Assembly: GCA_025459175.1 (NCBI GenBank)
Contig: JALORC010000003.1
Span: forward strand, 60,416 to 124,415
Length of the DNA: 64,000 nucleotides
Direction: 5' to 3'
DNA from: Planctomycetota bacterium
GTDB taxonomy: Bacteria; Planctomycetota; UBA1135; UBA2386
Shown piece after piece: positions 33,040 to 43,800 of the stretch (positions are counted from its first letter, which is position 1; every line of letters begins with the position of its first letter). The notes beneath the pieces are model-generated. The model saw nothing but the letters and a program-made list of their open reading frames with translations, had not been told where the DNA came from and did no database searches. The position numbers and the translations under genes are program-made.

Positions 33040-34320
33040 ATGAACGAACCGAGCCGCCGTCGTTTCCTCCGCCACAGCCTCGCCGCCGGCGCCAGCTTCG
33101 GACTCTGGCCGCGCTGGAACGCGCTGCGCCCACCCGCCGGGCCCCGCCGCGGCGACGCCAAGGCGGATGCGGTGATCCAGATCCACCTCGACGGCGGCCT
33201 CAGCCACCTCGACAGCTTCGACCCGAAACCGGATGCGCCGATCGACGTGCGCGGCCCGTTCGGCACCGTGCGCGGCAAGACCGGCGACGCATTCGGCGCC
33301 CTGCTGCCGCAGCTGGCAGCGATCGCCGACCGCTTCACCGTGCTGCGCTCGTTCACGCATACCGAAGCCGATCACGACCGCGGCCAGCACAGCGTGCTGA
33401 CCGGCTACCAGCCGAGCCCCGCGATCGCCTACCCGAGCTTCGGTGCGGTGGTGGCACAGCAGCTCGGCGGGCGCGCCGACCTGCCGCCGTACGTGTGCGT
33501 GCCGAGCAGCAACCGCCACCTCGGCGCCGGCTACCTCGCCAGCAGCAACGCGCCGTTCGCGGTCGGTGGCAATCCGGCGGCGCGCGACTTCGTGGTGCGC
33601 GACCTGAACGGCCCGAAGGACGTCGACGCGATCCGCCAACAGCGCCGCCGCGAACTGCAGCAGCAACTCGACCAGGGCTTCGCTGCGCTCGGCGGTGGCG
33701 ACGCGGTGACCGCGCTCGAGGCCTACTACCGGCAGGCGTACGCGCTGCTCGACGCGCCGGCGGCGCGCGCCGCGTTCGATCTCGCGGCCGAGCCCGACGC
33801 GATGAAGGACCGCTACGGCCGCCGCCCGCTCGGCATGGCCTGCCTGCTGGCGCGGCGGCTGGTCGGCGCCGGCGTGCGCTATGTCGTCGTCGGCCGCGGC
33901 GGCTTCGACCACCACACCGATCTCGCCAACGGCCTGCCACCGCTGCTCGGCGAAGTCGATCAGGCGGTCGCTGCCTTGCTGCAGGATCTCGACGCGCAGG
34001 GCCTGCTGGCCCGCACGCTGGTGCTGCTGACCAGCGAGTTCGGCCGCACACCGCGCCTCAACGCCGACAACGGCCGCGATCACTGGCCGCGCGTGTTCTC
34101 GGTGCTGCTGGCCGGCGGCGGCGTGCAGCGCGGTCTCGCGTTCGGCCAGAGCGATGCGAACGGCGCCGAACCGGCGCGCGATCCGGTGCGGCCCGCCGAC
34201 CTCGCCGCGACGGTGTTCCACCAGCTCGGCATCGATCCCGAACTGCGGCTGCTGGCGCCGGGCAATCGCCCGATCGACCTGGTGCGCGGCGGCCGCGTGC
34301 TGCGTGAGATCCTCGCATGA
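33040..34320 (+). CDS. DUF1501 family exported protein
   Basis: 426 residues. The N-terminus SRRRFLRHSLAAGAS is a twin-arginine-type signal. The body has the sulfatase/alkaline-phosphatase-like pattern of DUF1501: IQIHLDGGLSHLDSFDPKP, FTVLRSFTHTEADHD, HSVLTGYQP, and late LLTSEFGRTPRLN and GRDHWPRVFSVLLAGGG. DUF1501 proteins are abundant in Planctomycetota and usually pair with PSD1/DUF1553 genes, as here. Function is still unclear; a role in handling sulfated polysaccharides has been discussed. Next gene overlaps by ATGA. Confidence 0.88.
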   Translation: MNEPSRRRFLRHSLAAGASFGLWPRWNALRPPAGPRRGDAKADAVIQIHLDGGLSHLDSFDPKPDAPIDVRGPFGTVRGKTGDAFGALLPQLAAIADRFTVLRSFTHTEADHDRGQHSVLTGYQPSPAIAYPSFGAVVAQQLGGRADLPPYVCVPSSNRHLGAGYLASSNAPFAVGGNPAARDFVVRDLNGPKDVDAIRQQRRRELQQQLDQGFAALGGGDAVTALEAYYRQAYALLDAPAARAAFDLAAEPDAMKDRYGRRPLGMACLLARRLVGAGVRYVVVGRGGFDHHTDLANGLPPLLGEVDQAVAALLQDLDAQGLLARTLVLLTSEFGRTPRLNADNGRDHWPRVFSVLLAGGGVQRGLAFGQSDANGAEPARDPVRPADLAATVFHQLGIDPELRLLAPGNRPIDLVRGGRVLREILA

Positions 34321-36569
34321 AGCTCCACGCGGTCGCAGCGTTCGCGTGCGCAGGCATGGCCGCGGCGCAGGCCCCGCGCATCACCAACGCGCTGCCCGCC
34401 GGCGGCACCCGCGGCACCGAGGTGCGCATCGCGCTGCGCGGCGAACGGCTGACCGGCGCCTGCGACCTGCTGCTGGTCGAACCCGGCCTCGAGCTGCTCG
34501 GCGTCGACGCCGGCGACGCCGGCAAGTGCACGCTGCGACTGCGCATCGCCGCCGACTGCCGCCTCGGCCCGCACGCTCTGCGGCTGCGCACGCCGAACGG
34601 CCTGTCCAACCTGCTGTCGTTCCAGATCGGTGCCTTGCCATCGGTGGCGGAGGCGCGCGACGGCGAGGCGGCGATGGGGCTCGAACCCGGCCGCGGCCTC
34701 ACCGTCGATGGTGCACTGCGCGATGGCGAGCTCGATCGCTATAGCATCCAGGCCGAGGCCGGCGTGCCGCTGTGCATCGACGTCGAAGCGATGCGGCTCG
34801 GCCTGGTGGCGATGGATCTGCAGCTCTGCGTGCGCGACGCCGATGGCCACGAACTGGCGCGCGCCGACGACAGCGCGCTCGGCTATCGCGATCCGCGCCT
34901 CGTGGTGACCCCACCGCGCAGCGGGCCGCTCGACATCGAACTGCGCGGGGCGGTGCCCGGCGACGGCCGCGACTGCAGCTACCGGCTGCACCTGGGGCCG
35001 CTGCCGCTGCCGTTCGGAGCCGTGCCGGGCGGTGGGCAGCCAGGCGAAGAACTCGACGTGCTGCTGCTCGGCGCCGAAGCGCTCGGCCCGGTGCGCGTGC
35101 GGCTGCCCGATGACGGCAGCGAGCGAATGGCGCTGGTGCCGCAATGGCCGGATGCGGTGGCGAGCAGCCCTTTGTGGCTGGCGATCGGTGGTCCCGCCAA
35201 CGCGGCACCGGTGGCCGGCGACGACGGCATGTTCGCGCTGACCGTGCCGAGCACCGTGCACGGCACCGTCACCGGCAGCGAGCCGGTGCGCTACCGCTGG
35301 CTCGCGAAGAAGGGCGAGGAGGTCGAGTTCCGCGTGCTCGCGCGTTCGTTGCGGTCGGAACTCGATCCGGTGCTGACCGTGCGCGCTCCCGATGGCCGCG
35401 TGCTCGGCAGCAACGACGACAGCCGCGGCGCCGACAGCGTGCTGCGCGCGACCGCGGCCAGCGACGGCGCGCACACGGTCGAAGTGCGCGATCTGGTGCC
35501 GCGCGGTTCGCCGCGGCACTGGTTCCGGCTCGAGGCCGGCCCGCGCGAACGGCCGCGCCGCGTGACGATGGTCACCGGGCGTCTCGGCGACGCGGTGGTC
35601 GGCGTGGCCCAGGGTGGCCATGCCGCGCTGGTGCTGCAGCGCACCGGGCTCGGCGCCGACGAACGGCTCGCCATCGACGGCTTGCCGGCCGGCGTGACCG
35701 CCGAGCTCGGCCCGCAGCTGCCCGGCAGCAGCCAGCTCGCGGTGCTGCTGTCCGCGGCACCCGACGCCGGACTCGCGGCCACCGCCGCGCGCATCGGCCT
35801 CGCCGCCGGCGACGGCGGTTTCGACGGGCGCGTGTTCCGGCAACCGATTCCGCTGCTCAACGGCCGCAACGACGCGCCGCTGCTGCAGACCACCAGCGGC
35901 GTGCTGCCGGTCGTCGTCACCGCCCCGTTGCCGTTCGCGGTCCACGCGACCCCACCCGTCGTGCCGCTGATCCGCGGCGCGTCGCTCTTGCTCGCGGTGG
36001 CGATCCGGCGCGACCAGGGCTTCGATGGACGCGTGCGCGTGAAGCCGGCCTGGAGCCCGCCGGGACTCACCACCGGCCAGGCCTCGCTCGAACGCGATGC
36101 GACGAACGCGGAGCTGCCGCTCGAAGCCGCCGCCGATGCGCCGCTCGGCACGTTCCCGCTGCTGCTGGTGGCATCCACGCGCCGCGAGCAGGTCGGCGTC
36201 GAGCAGGCGCTGCCGTTCGTGTCGGTGCAGATCGAGGAACCGTGGTCGAAGCTCGAACGCGGCAGCGCGCGCGGGCGCCAGGGCGGCACCGCCGAACTGC
36301 GCCTGCCGATCACCGACCGGCTGCCGCGCCGCGGCCCGGCGCCGGCGGTGCTGCTCGGGCTGCCGCGCGGGGCCACGGCCGAGCCGGTGACGGTTGCCCC
36401 CGAGGCCAAAGAAGTCGTGTTCGTGATCCAACTCGCCGCCGACGCGCCGGTCGGCAAACACCGCGATCTGCGCGTCGAACTGCGCCTGCCCGACGCCGAC
36501 GGTCGGCCGGTGCTGCACCGTTTCGCCGCCGGCGAACTGCGCCTCGATCGCGCCGGAGCCAAGCCATGA
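34317..36569 (+). CDS. Exported protein with prepeptidase-like domains
   Basis: 750 residues. Start overlaps the DUF1501 stop (ATGA). A signal peptide (MKLHAVAAFACAGMAAAQA) leads into about four or five beta-sandwich units; the blocks DGELDRYSIQAEAGVPLCID and KKGEEVEFRVLARSLRSELD are typical of bacterial prepeptidase C-terminal-like (PPC) domains in planctomycete proteins. It has no enzyme motif I can see. It is co-transcribed with the DUF1501 and PSD1 genes and probably acts with them in the periplasm or on the surface. Confidence 0.75.
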   Translation: MKLHAVAAFACAGMAAAQAPRITNALPAGGTRGTEVRIALRGERLTGACDLLLVEPGLELLGVDAGDAGKCTLRLRIAADCRLGPHALRLRTPNGLSNLLSFQIGALPSVAEARDGEAAMGLEPGRGLTVDGALRDGELDRYSIQAEAGVPLCIDVEAMRLGLVAMDLQLCVRDADGHELARADDSALGYRDPRLVVTPPRSGPLDIELRGAVPGDGRDCSYRLHLGPLPLPFGAVPGGGQPGEELDVLLLGAEALGPVRVRLPDDGSERMALVPQWPDAVASSPLWLAIGGPANAAPVAGDDGMFALTVPSTVHGTVTGSEPVRYRWLAKKGEEVEFRVLARSLRSELDPVLTVRAPDGRVLGSNDDSRGADSVLRATAASDGAHTVEVRDLVPRGSPRHWFRLEAGPRERPRRVTMVTGRLGDAVVGVAQGGHAALVLQRTGLGADERLAIDGLPAGVTAELGPQLPGSSQLAVLLSAAPDAGLAATAARIGLAAGDGGFDGRVFRQPIPLLNGRNDAPLLQTTSGVLPVVVTAPLPFAVHATPPVVPLIRGASLLLAVAIRRDQGFDGRVRVKPAWSPPGLTTGQASLERDATNAELPLEAAADAPLGTFPLLLVASTRREQVGVEQALPFVSVQIEEPWSKLERGSARGRQGGTAELRLPITDRLPRRGPAPAVLLGLPRGATAEPVTVAPEAKEVVFVIQLAADAPVGKHRDLRVELRLPDADGRPVLHRFAAGELRLDRAGAKP

Positions 36570-38992
36570 ACCCGCTCGCGACGTTCTCGATCGCCGCCGT
36601 GGCGCTGCTGACGGCGCTGCGGGGCCAGCACACCGCGCTGCACGTGGTGCCGACCGCGTTCGTGCTCGATCACACCGAGGACCGACCTGGCTTCGTCGTG
36701 CTGGCGACGCGGGCCAGCGGGGTCGTCGACGACGTCACCCTGCAAGTGCAGGCGACCCTCGCCGATCCGACCCTGGCGGAGGTCGGCGAACACGGACCGC
36801 GGCGCACGCTGCGCGCGAAGGCCAACGGCTCGACGACGCTGCAGCTGCGGCTCGGCGAACTCACCACCAGCGCCCCGGTGCAGGTGCTCACGGCCCCGGC
36901 ACCAGGCCCGCAGTTCATCGCCGACGTGCTGCCGGTGCTGACGCATGCCGGCTGCAACAGCGGTGGCTGCCATGGCGCCGCGGCCGGCAAGAACGGCTTT
37001 GCGCTGTCGCTGTTCGCCTACGATCCGGCCACCGACTTCCGCATGTTGACGCGCGAACTGCGCGGCCGCCGCATCGACCCGTCGCATCCCGAACAGAGCC
37101 TGCTGCTGCAGAAGGGCACCGGCGCGGTGCCGCACCAGGGCGGCAAGAAGCTGGTGCCGGGCAGCGAAGCGCATCGTCGGCTGCTGACCTGGATCGCGGC
37201 CGGTGCCCCGCCCGATCCGGATCCGGCGCCGCAGTTGCTGCGGCTCGAACTCGGACCGCGCGACCTGCTGCTGCTCGCCGGCGGCACGATGCCGCTGTCG
37301 GTGCGCGCCCACTATCGCGACGGCAGCGACCGCGACGTCACGCCGTGGACGCGTTGGACCAGCAGCGACGACAGCGCCGCCACCGTCGACGTCACCGGGC
37401 TCGTCACCGCGCGCGGCCGCGGCGAAGCGGCGCTGCTGGCCCGCTACGGTGGTGCGGCGGCGATGGTGCAGGTGCAGGTGCTGGCCGACGACACGCCATG
37501 GACCTGGCCACTGCCGCCGACCGACGACCTCGTCGATCGTCACATCCACCACAAGCTGCAGCGCGCGCGCCAGCTGCCGGCCGAACGCTGCAGCGACGCG
37601 GTGTTCGTGCGCCGCGTCACGTTCGACCTGCTGGCGCTGCCGCCGACCCCGGACGAGGTGCGCGCGTTCGTCGCCGACCCGAGCCCCGACAAGCGGGCGC
37701 GGCTGGTCGACGCCTTGCTGCAACGGCCGGAGTTCGCCGCCGCCGAGGCGATGGCGTGGGCCGAGACGCTGCTCGCCGACGCCGAACGCATGGAGCCGAA
37801 GGGTGCGGCTCTGCTCGGCAACTGGCTGCGCGATGGCATCGCCGCCGGCCGCCCGTTCGACGCGATGGTGCGCGACCTGCTGACCGCCGACGGCGCGACG
37901 TTCACCAACGCACCGGCCAACTACTGGCTCGCCGCCGACCAGCCGCACCTGCTCGCCGAACACACGGCGCAGAACTTCCTCGGCCTGCGATTGCAGTGCG
38001 CGCAGTGCCACGACCATCCGTTCGAGAACTGGACGATGGACGACTACTACGGCTTCGCCGCGTTCTTCGGCCACGTGGCGAAGAAGCGCGCCGAGGACGG
38101 CAACGAGCAGATCGTCTGGGACCGTCGCAGCGGCGAGGTGCGCAACAAGCGCGACGGTGCGATCGCGCCACCGCGCTTCCTCGGTGGCGAACGGCCGGCG
38201 CTGCCCGTCGGGGTCGACCGCCGCGCCGCCCTCGCCGAATGGCTGGTTGCCCCCGGCAATCCGTGGTTCGCGCGCAATCTGGCGAATCGCGCCTGGGCCC
38301 GCCTGTTCGGCCGCGGCCTCGTCGAACCCGCGGACGACGTGCGCCTCGGCAATCCACCGTCGCACCCCGAACTGCTGCAGGCACTCGCCGAGCTGGTGGT
38401 GCACGAACGCTTCGACCTGCGCTCGCTCTATCGCCGCCTGTGCAACAGCGCGACCTACCAGCAGGCCCGCGCCGCCGACGGCGTGCCGGCCTCGCTCTAC
38501 GCCGGTCACCACGCGCGGCGCCTGCCCGCGGAGGCGCTGCTCGACGCGATCGGTTCGGTCACCGGTGTACCGACGCGCTATCCGGGCCTGCCTGCGGGCA
38601 CGCCGGCCACGTCGCTGCCCGGCGGTCGCACCAACGTGCGCTTCCTCGACGTGTTCGGCCGGCCCGCGCGCGACAGTGCCTGCACCTGCGATCGCCGCAG
38701 CGAACCGACGCTCGGCCAGGCGCTGCACCTCGTCAACGGCGACACGATGGCGCAGAAGATCGTGCACCGCGACGGCCATCTGCAGCGCGCGCTGGCGGCG
38801 AAAGCACCCGCCGACGTGATGCTCGAAGACCTCTTCCTGCGCGCCTACGCCCGGCCGCCGCGCAGCGACGAACGCGCGCATCTGCTGGCCGTCATCACCG
38901 GCGCCGGCGCGGACCCGAAGGCGCTCGCGGCCGCGTGGCAGGACGTCTACTGGGCGGTGCTGAACTCGCACGAGTTCCTGTTCCAACACTGA
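36566..38992 (+). CDS. DUF1549/DUF1553 (PSD1-type) exported cytochrome-like protein
   Basis: 808 residues; the start overlaps the upstream stop (ATGA). After the signal peptide and a beta domain, AGCNSGGCHGAAAG is the variant haem-like motif of planctomycete cytochromes (CX4CH). A bacterial Ig-like domain (Big_2) follows about residue 235-310. Then DUF1549 with FLGLRLQCAQCHDHPFENW (a CXXCH) and DUF1553 (WFARNLANRAWARLFGRGLV, CNSATYQQ, ALHLVNGDTMAQKI). These proteins are confined largely to Planctomycetota and relatives. Periplasmic; electron transfer or polysaccharide-related role is inferred from motif only. Confidence 0.85.
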   Translation: MNPLATFSIAAVALLTALRGQHTALHVVPTAFVLDHTEDRPGFVVLATRASGVVDDVTLQVQATLADPTLAEVGEHGPRRTLRAKANGSTTLQLRLGELTTSAPVQVLTAPAPGPQFIADVLPVLTHAGCNSGGCHGAAAGKNGFALSLFAYDPATDFRMLTRELRGRRIDPSHPEQSLLLQKGTGAVPHQGGKKLVPGSEAHRRLLTWIAAGAPPDPDPAPQLLRLELGPRDLLLLAGGTMPLSVRAHYRDGSDRDVTPWTRWTSSDDSAATVDVTGLVTARGRGEAALLARYGGAAAMVQVQVLADDTPWTWPLPPTDDLVDRHIHHKLQRARQLPAERCSDAVFVRRVTFDLLALPPTPDEVRAFVADPSPDKRARLVDALLQRPEFAAAEAMAWAETLLADAERMEPKGAALLGNWLRDGIAAGRPFDAMVRDLLTADGATFTNAPANYWLAADQPHLLAEHTAQNFLGLRLQCAQCHDHPFENWTMDDYYGFAAFFGHVAKKRAEDGNEQIVWDRRSGEVRNKRDGAIAPPRFLGGERPALPVGVDRRAALAEWLVAPGNPWFARNLANRAWARLFGRGLVEPADDVRLGNPPSHPELLQALAELVVHERFDLRSLYRRLCNSATYQQARAADGVPASLYAGHHARRLPAEALLDAIGSVTGVPTRYPGLPAGTPATSLPGGRTNVRFLDVFGRPARDSACTCDRRSEPTLGQALHLVNGDTMAQKIVHRDGHLQRALAAKAPADVMLEDLFLRAYARPPRSDERAHLLAVITGAGADPKALAAAWQDVYWAVLNSHEFLFQH

Positions 38993-39000
38993 GTATCCCG

Positions 39001-40788
39001 ATGGCCCGACTCCCGATCGTGATCTGTGCGGCGTGGCTCGGCCTCGCCGGTCTGCGCGCGCAGGAACCCGGCGCCGAGGCGCAGCGGCTGCAACAGTTGC
39101 TGCACGAACTGCAGCAGCTGAACCCGGATGCCTGGAAGGCGCGGCTCGCCGCTCTCGAACAGGCCGCTGCCGCTGCCGACGGCAAAGCGAAGGCATTGCG
39201 CGCCGACGCGGCGAAGCTGCAGGAACAGGCCGCGGCGCAGGACGCCGAGGCGAAGCAGCGGCGGGCCGAGGCGGTGCGGTTGCAGGAGCTGCAGCAGTTG
39301 CTGGGTGGCTTGCCGCCGACGCCGAAAGCGAAGCAGGCCGAGACGAAGCCCGCGGCGAAGCCAGCGGAGAAACCCGCCGAGAAGCCAGCCCAACCACCAC
39401 CCGAGAGGCCGAAGGTCAGCAACGACGCCAAGTCCGCGCCCGCAGCGCCACCGGCCGCGCTCGCCGCCACCGAGCCGGACGCCACCATCGTCGCGTGGTC
39501 GCAGGTCGAGGCGCTGCTGCAGGATCGCTGTGCCGGCTGCCACGAGCCGAGCGACAAGAAGGGCGGCCTCGACGTGACGACGTTCGCGGCGATCCAGCAG
39601 GGCGGCGGTTCGGGCAAGACGATCGTGCCGGGCGATCCGGACCAGAGCCGGCTGTGGCGCATGGTCGCGCAGCAGGAACGGCCGTTCATGCCCAAGGGTG
39701 AGGATCCGCTGACCGTCGAGCAGGTGGCGCTGTTGCGGCGTTGGATCGAACACGGCGCCGCCGAGTCGACCGCAGCGGGGCGCGCGTTCCTCGCCGCCCG
39801 CGCCGCTGCCGCCGCCGGCGCCACCAACGAGCCCGACGAAGCGAACGGGCCGCTGCCGCACGCGCTGCCGGCGGTGCCGCTGCAATCCCCTGCCCGCCCC
39901 GGCCCGCTCAAGGCGCTGGTGCGCAGTCCGAATGCGCCGCTGCTGGCGCTCCCGGGCCACGAACAGGTGCTGCTGTGCACCCCGTCGCTGCAACCGCTCG
40001 GCGTGCTGCCGGTCAACAGCCCGACCATCGACCCGCTCGGCTTCTCGAGCGACGGCACGCTGCTGGTCGCCGGCATCGGCGAACCGGGCCGGCGCGGGCA
40101 GGCAGTCGTGTTCGACATCGCGACCGGGGCCGAACGCGCGCGGGTCGCTGACGAACGCGACGTGCCGCTGGCGGTCGCGGTGCACAAGAACGCCGGCCTG
40201 ATCGCACTCGGCGGCGCCGGCAAGCGCGCGATGGTGCGCGCGTTCGACGGCCGCGAAGTGCTGGTCGGTGCGCACGACGACTTCGTGCTGGCCCTGCAGT
40301 TCTCGCCCGACGGCACGCTGCTCGCCGCCGGCGACCGCGCCGGCGAGGTGCGCTTGTGGGAAGCGCAGGGCGGTGGCCTCGTCGAGACGCTGCGCGGCCA
40401 TCAGGGCGCGGTGCACGCGCTGGTGTGGAACCGCCGCGGCGACCGTCTGTTCACGGCCGGCGCCGACGGCACGGTGCGCGCGTTCGATCCGCACAGCGGC
40501 AAGCAGCTGTGGCAACAAGCGGCGCACAGCGGGCAGGCGCTCGCCATCGCGATCGGGCCGGATCAGCGGATCGCGAGCGCCGGCAGCGACGGTCGCATCG
40601 CGGTGTTCGACGCGGCCGGCAAGGCGCTCGGCAAGTCGCCGGCGGCCGGGGAATGGCTGTATGCGGTCGCGTTCGGCGACGACGGCGCGCTGCACGCCGG
40701 CGACTGGCAGGGGCGCGTGCACGGCTGGAAGGTCGGCAGCAAGGCGAAGGTGATGGACGTCGTCATGCCGCTCTCGCCGCGGCCGTGA
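39001..40788 (+). CDS. WD40-repeat protein with planctomycete c-type haem domain
   Basis: 595 residues with a signal peptide (GLAGLRAQ). Residues about 22-105 are coiled coil, then a K/P/A-rich linker, then a haem-binding module DRCAGCHEPSDKKGGLDV with a methionine in PFMPKGEDPL. From about 300 onward there are WD40-like repeats (FVLALQFSPDGTLLAAGDRAG, VHALVWNRRGDRLFTAGADG, IASAGSDGRIAVFD), forming a propeller. It follows PSD1 by 8 bp and completes the operon. Likely periplasmic, possibly scaffolding the other three proteins. Confidence 0.82.
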   Translation: MARLPIVICAAWLGLAGLRAQEPGAEAQRLQQLLHELQQLNPDAWKARLAALEQAAAAADGKAKALRADAAKLQEQAAAQDAEAKQRRAEAVRLQELQQLLGGLPPTPKAKQAETKPAAKPAEKPAEKPAQPPPERPKVSNDAKSAPAAPPAALAATEPDATIVAWSQVEALLQDRCAGCHEPSDKKGGLDVTTFAAIQQGGGSGKTIVPGDPDQSRLWRMVAQQERPFMPKGEDPLTVEQVALLRRWIEHGAAESTAAGRAFLAARAAAAAGATNEPDEANGPLPHALPAVPLQSPARPGPLKALVRSPNAPLLALPGHEQVLLCTPSLQPLGVLPVNSPTIDPLGFSSDGTLLVAGIGEPGRRGQAVVFDIATGAERARVADERDVPLAVAVHKNAGLIALGGAGKRAMVRAFDGREVLVGAHDDFVLALQFSPDGTLLAAGDRAGEVRLWEAQGGGLVETLRGHQGAVHALVWNRRGDRLFTAGADGTVRAFDPHSGKQLWQQAAHSGQALAIAIGPDQRIASAGSDGRIAVFDAAGKALGKSPAAGEWLYAVAFGDDGALHAGDWQGRVHGWKVGSKAKVMDVVMPLSPRP

Positions 40789-40872
40789 TGTAGCGGGTCA
40801 GCGGCGGCAGCATGCCGCCTCGGGAGCCTCGGTCGATCGTCGTGGTCGCGGCTCGTCTTCCGCGCCGCCCGG

Positions 40873-43800
40873 TCAGCGCGCCGGGAACTTCAGTTCGACG
40901 ACCATCGGCGGTTCGCTGGCGCGCAGGTCGCACACGGTGGTCGCGCGGCGACCCGCGGTGTCGAGCACTTCGAGCGTGTAGCGGCCGGGTGGCGCCGCGA
41001 ACGACAGGTCCTTGCCGGCGTCGTGCGCATTCACGTACGAGTCGCGCAACAGCATGCCGCTCGCCGCGTACTGACGCAGACGCCAACGATCCCCTGCCGG
41101 CAGGTTGCTCGGCACCCGCAACGCGTATCGCACGCCGGCCGCGACGACCAGTTCCACCTCACGGGTCTCCCCCGCCCGCACATCGACCTCGATCGCGGCG
41201 AGCGCTGTCAGATCTCGGGTCTCGATGCGCCAACGACCAGCCGGCAGGTTGCCGGAAGCGCGCCCTTCGCGATGTTCGAGACTGCCGCCGCGATCCTGGT
41301 CGCCGACCGGCCACACCAGGACCCAACCATCGACCAGACGCTTGCCCGCGGCATCGACCAGCGTGACGACGAGCCTGCCGATCGGCGGCAGTGTGAACGT
41401 GCCGGCATCGGTTTCGCCGCCGTGCGCGACGGCGAACGTGCCGATCACGAACTGAGCACCGTCGGCCACCTCTACCCGCAGCCGGTAGTCGCCGGCCTGC
41501 AGCGGGCCCGCTTCGTAGCGACCTTCGGCATCGCAGCGAACGCGCATCGATTCGCCTCCATCGCGGCGCGTCACCCACACCGCGCAACGCTCGGGCAACG
41601 AGTCAGCCGAAGCCACGATGCGCCCGCGCACGCGGGCCGTCGGCACCCTGGAACTCGGCACCACCAGCCGCAGCGGGCAGTTGGCGACATCGTGCAGACC
41701 CAGATCCAGCTCATCCCCCCGCATCGGCCTGTTGGGCATGGCGAACAGGCGCTGCGGACCCGGCGGCACGCGGTTGGTGCGGAAGCTGCCGTCGTCGTCG
41801 ACAGAGATCCAGGTAGAAGCGTGATAGGACTCGGGGCGATCGACGCGCACGATCCAGCCAGTCAGAGCCTCACCACGTTCGCCGACCAGCGTGCCATGCA
41901 GCGGTTCGCCCTTGGCCGCTTCGGACTCGAGCACCGCATTCCACACGAAGCTCTGGCCATCGGCGAGTTCGCAGGCCTCGGTCACGTGACCGTCGGGATG
42001 CCATGCGTGCAACCTCATCTTGCCCGGCATCACGTGCTTGACCTGATAGACACCGTCATCGCCAGTGACCGCCGATCTCCGCCCCCACAACGGCCGATGA
42101 TAAATTGCACTCGGGCCGGGCGCGATCCGCTCGTCGAGCGGCGGCTGTTCGGGCCAGGCATGAATCTCGACGCCGGCCATCGCGCGGCCCGCCGCATCGG
42201 TGATGCGACCGCTGACGGTGGCACCTGCCGTGAGGCGAATCGTCACCGAGGTCGGCGCATCGGCCGACACGGTCACAACCTGGCACGCGGTCGCGAAGCC
42301 TGGCGCCCCGACCCACAGCGGCCACGGCAATGCCGGCAGGCCCTCGCTGCGGAAGCTGCCGGCGGCGTCCGTGCGCAGGAAACGCGACGGCCAGATGTCC
42401 TGGCCCGTGATCCGGCCCAGGAATCGCGAATGCAAGCCAGATTGCGGCTCCGTCCGAGTCACGCCGAGCAGCACGCGCGCACCGTCGATCGGCCGCCCTT
42501 CGGCATCGACCACCGATCCGAGCAGCGTGCCCGGAGCCACGCGCATCCGCAGCACCATCTCAGTGCCCTCCACGTGGGTGATGTTGGCGCAGCCGAGCCC
42601 TGGGGCGGTCGCCGTGAGGTTGCGGAGAGGACCAGCGTCGCGGATCGAGAACGCCCCGAGCGCGTCACTGACCGCTGCCGACTCGCAGTCGTCGCTGTTG
42701 TCCGACACCGACAGCCAGATCGTGGCGCCGGCGACCGGCCGTTCGTCGGTGTCGATGACGCGACCGTGCACATCGACGCCCTGCGGCACGGTGATCGTCA
42801 GACGCTGACCCTGCCCCGCGAGCAGCTCGACGTCGGCGGCAGCACCGCGCCCGGTCAGCACGTTCGCCGGACCGGGCGGCAAGCCGTCGAACCGGGCCAC
42901 ACCATCGTCGCCGCTGCGCGCGACCTGCAGCCACGCCTCGTAGTCGAGCGGCTTCGGCCGGCAGCGCACCGCGGCGTCGGCGGCCGGCGTGCCATCGTGC
43001 CAGAGCACGGTGACTTCGAGCCCCGCCGTGCGCGCATCGGCATCCTGAGGTACTGGCACCCGATCGACGACAGCGACATCCGTCGCCACCGCAGTCGGCA
43101 GCGGCGCCTGCTGCGCTGCGGCGCTGGTGACGGTCGCTGCGTGCGAACCGACCGCCACCGGCAGTGCTGGCTGCACAGCCCACCATTGCCACGCAGCGAA
43201 CGCGATGCACACGACGACGACCGACAATACGACCTTCTTCATCAGCAAGACTCCGGTGAGCGCCAACGTTCCTCCGCCGACCACCAGCGAGCCGGCAGCC
43301 GCCCCTGCCGCCGCCTTCGCCATCACGGCTTCGCGCACCGCAGCCAGACCGAGCGGCGGTGGCACCAGAGCGGACGCGACGCCGCCGATGCCGACCGGCA
43401 ACGCCTTGCGCAGGCGCTCGAGCCCGCGCGCCAGCTGGGTGCGCACCGTCGCTTCGGGCCGCGCCAACGCCTCGGCGATGTCCTTACCCGACAGGTCGTG
43501 CACGAGATGCAGCAACAGCACCTGGCGGTACGGTTCGGGCAACGCGCGCACGGCAGCGGCGACCCTTTCCTCGGTCTCGCGCGCCACGACTTCGACCGCA
43601 GGATCGAAAGTGTTCAGCCGTGCCACCGGCGCCGCCGCGGCCCGCTGCCGCAGCTGTCGTCGCAGCTGCAGCGCGCGATGGGTCAGGATGCCACACAACC
43701 ACGGCTGCACCGCGCGCGAACGGTCGAACGTCGCCGCCTGCTCGATCGCGACGACGAAGGTCTGCTGCACCAGGTCCTCGGCGGTGTGGCGATCGCCGAG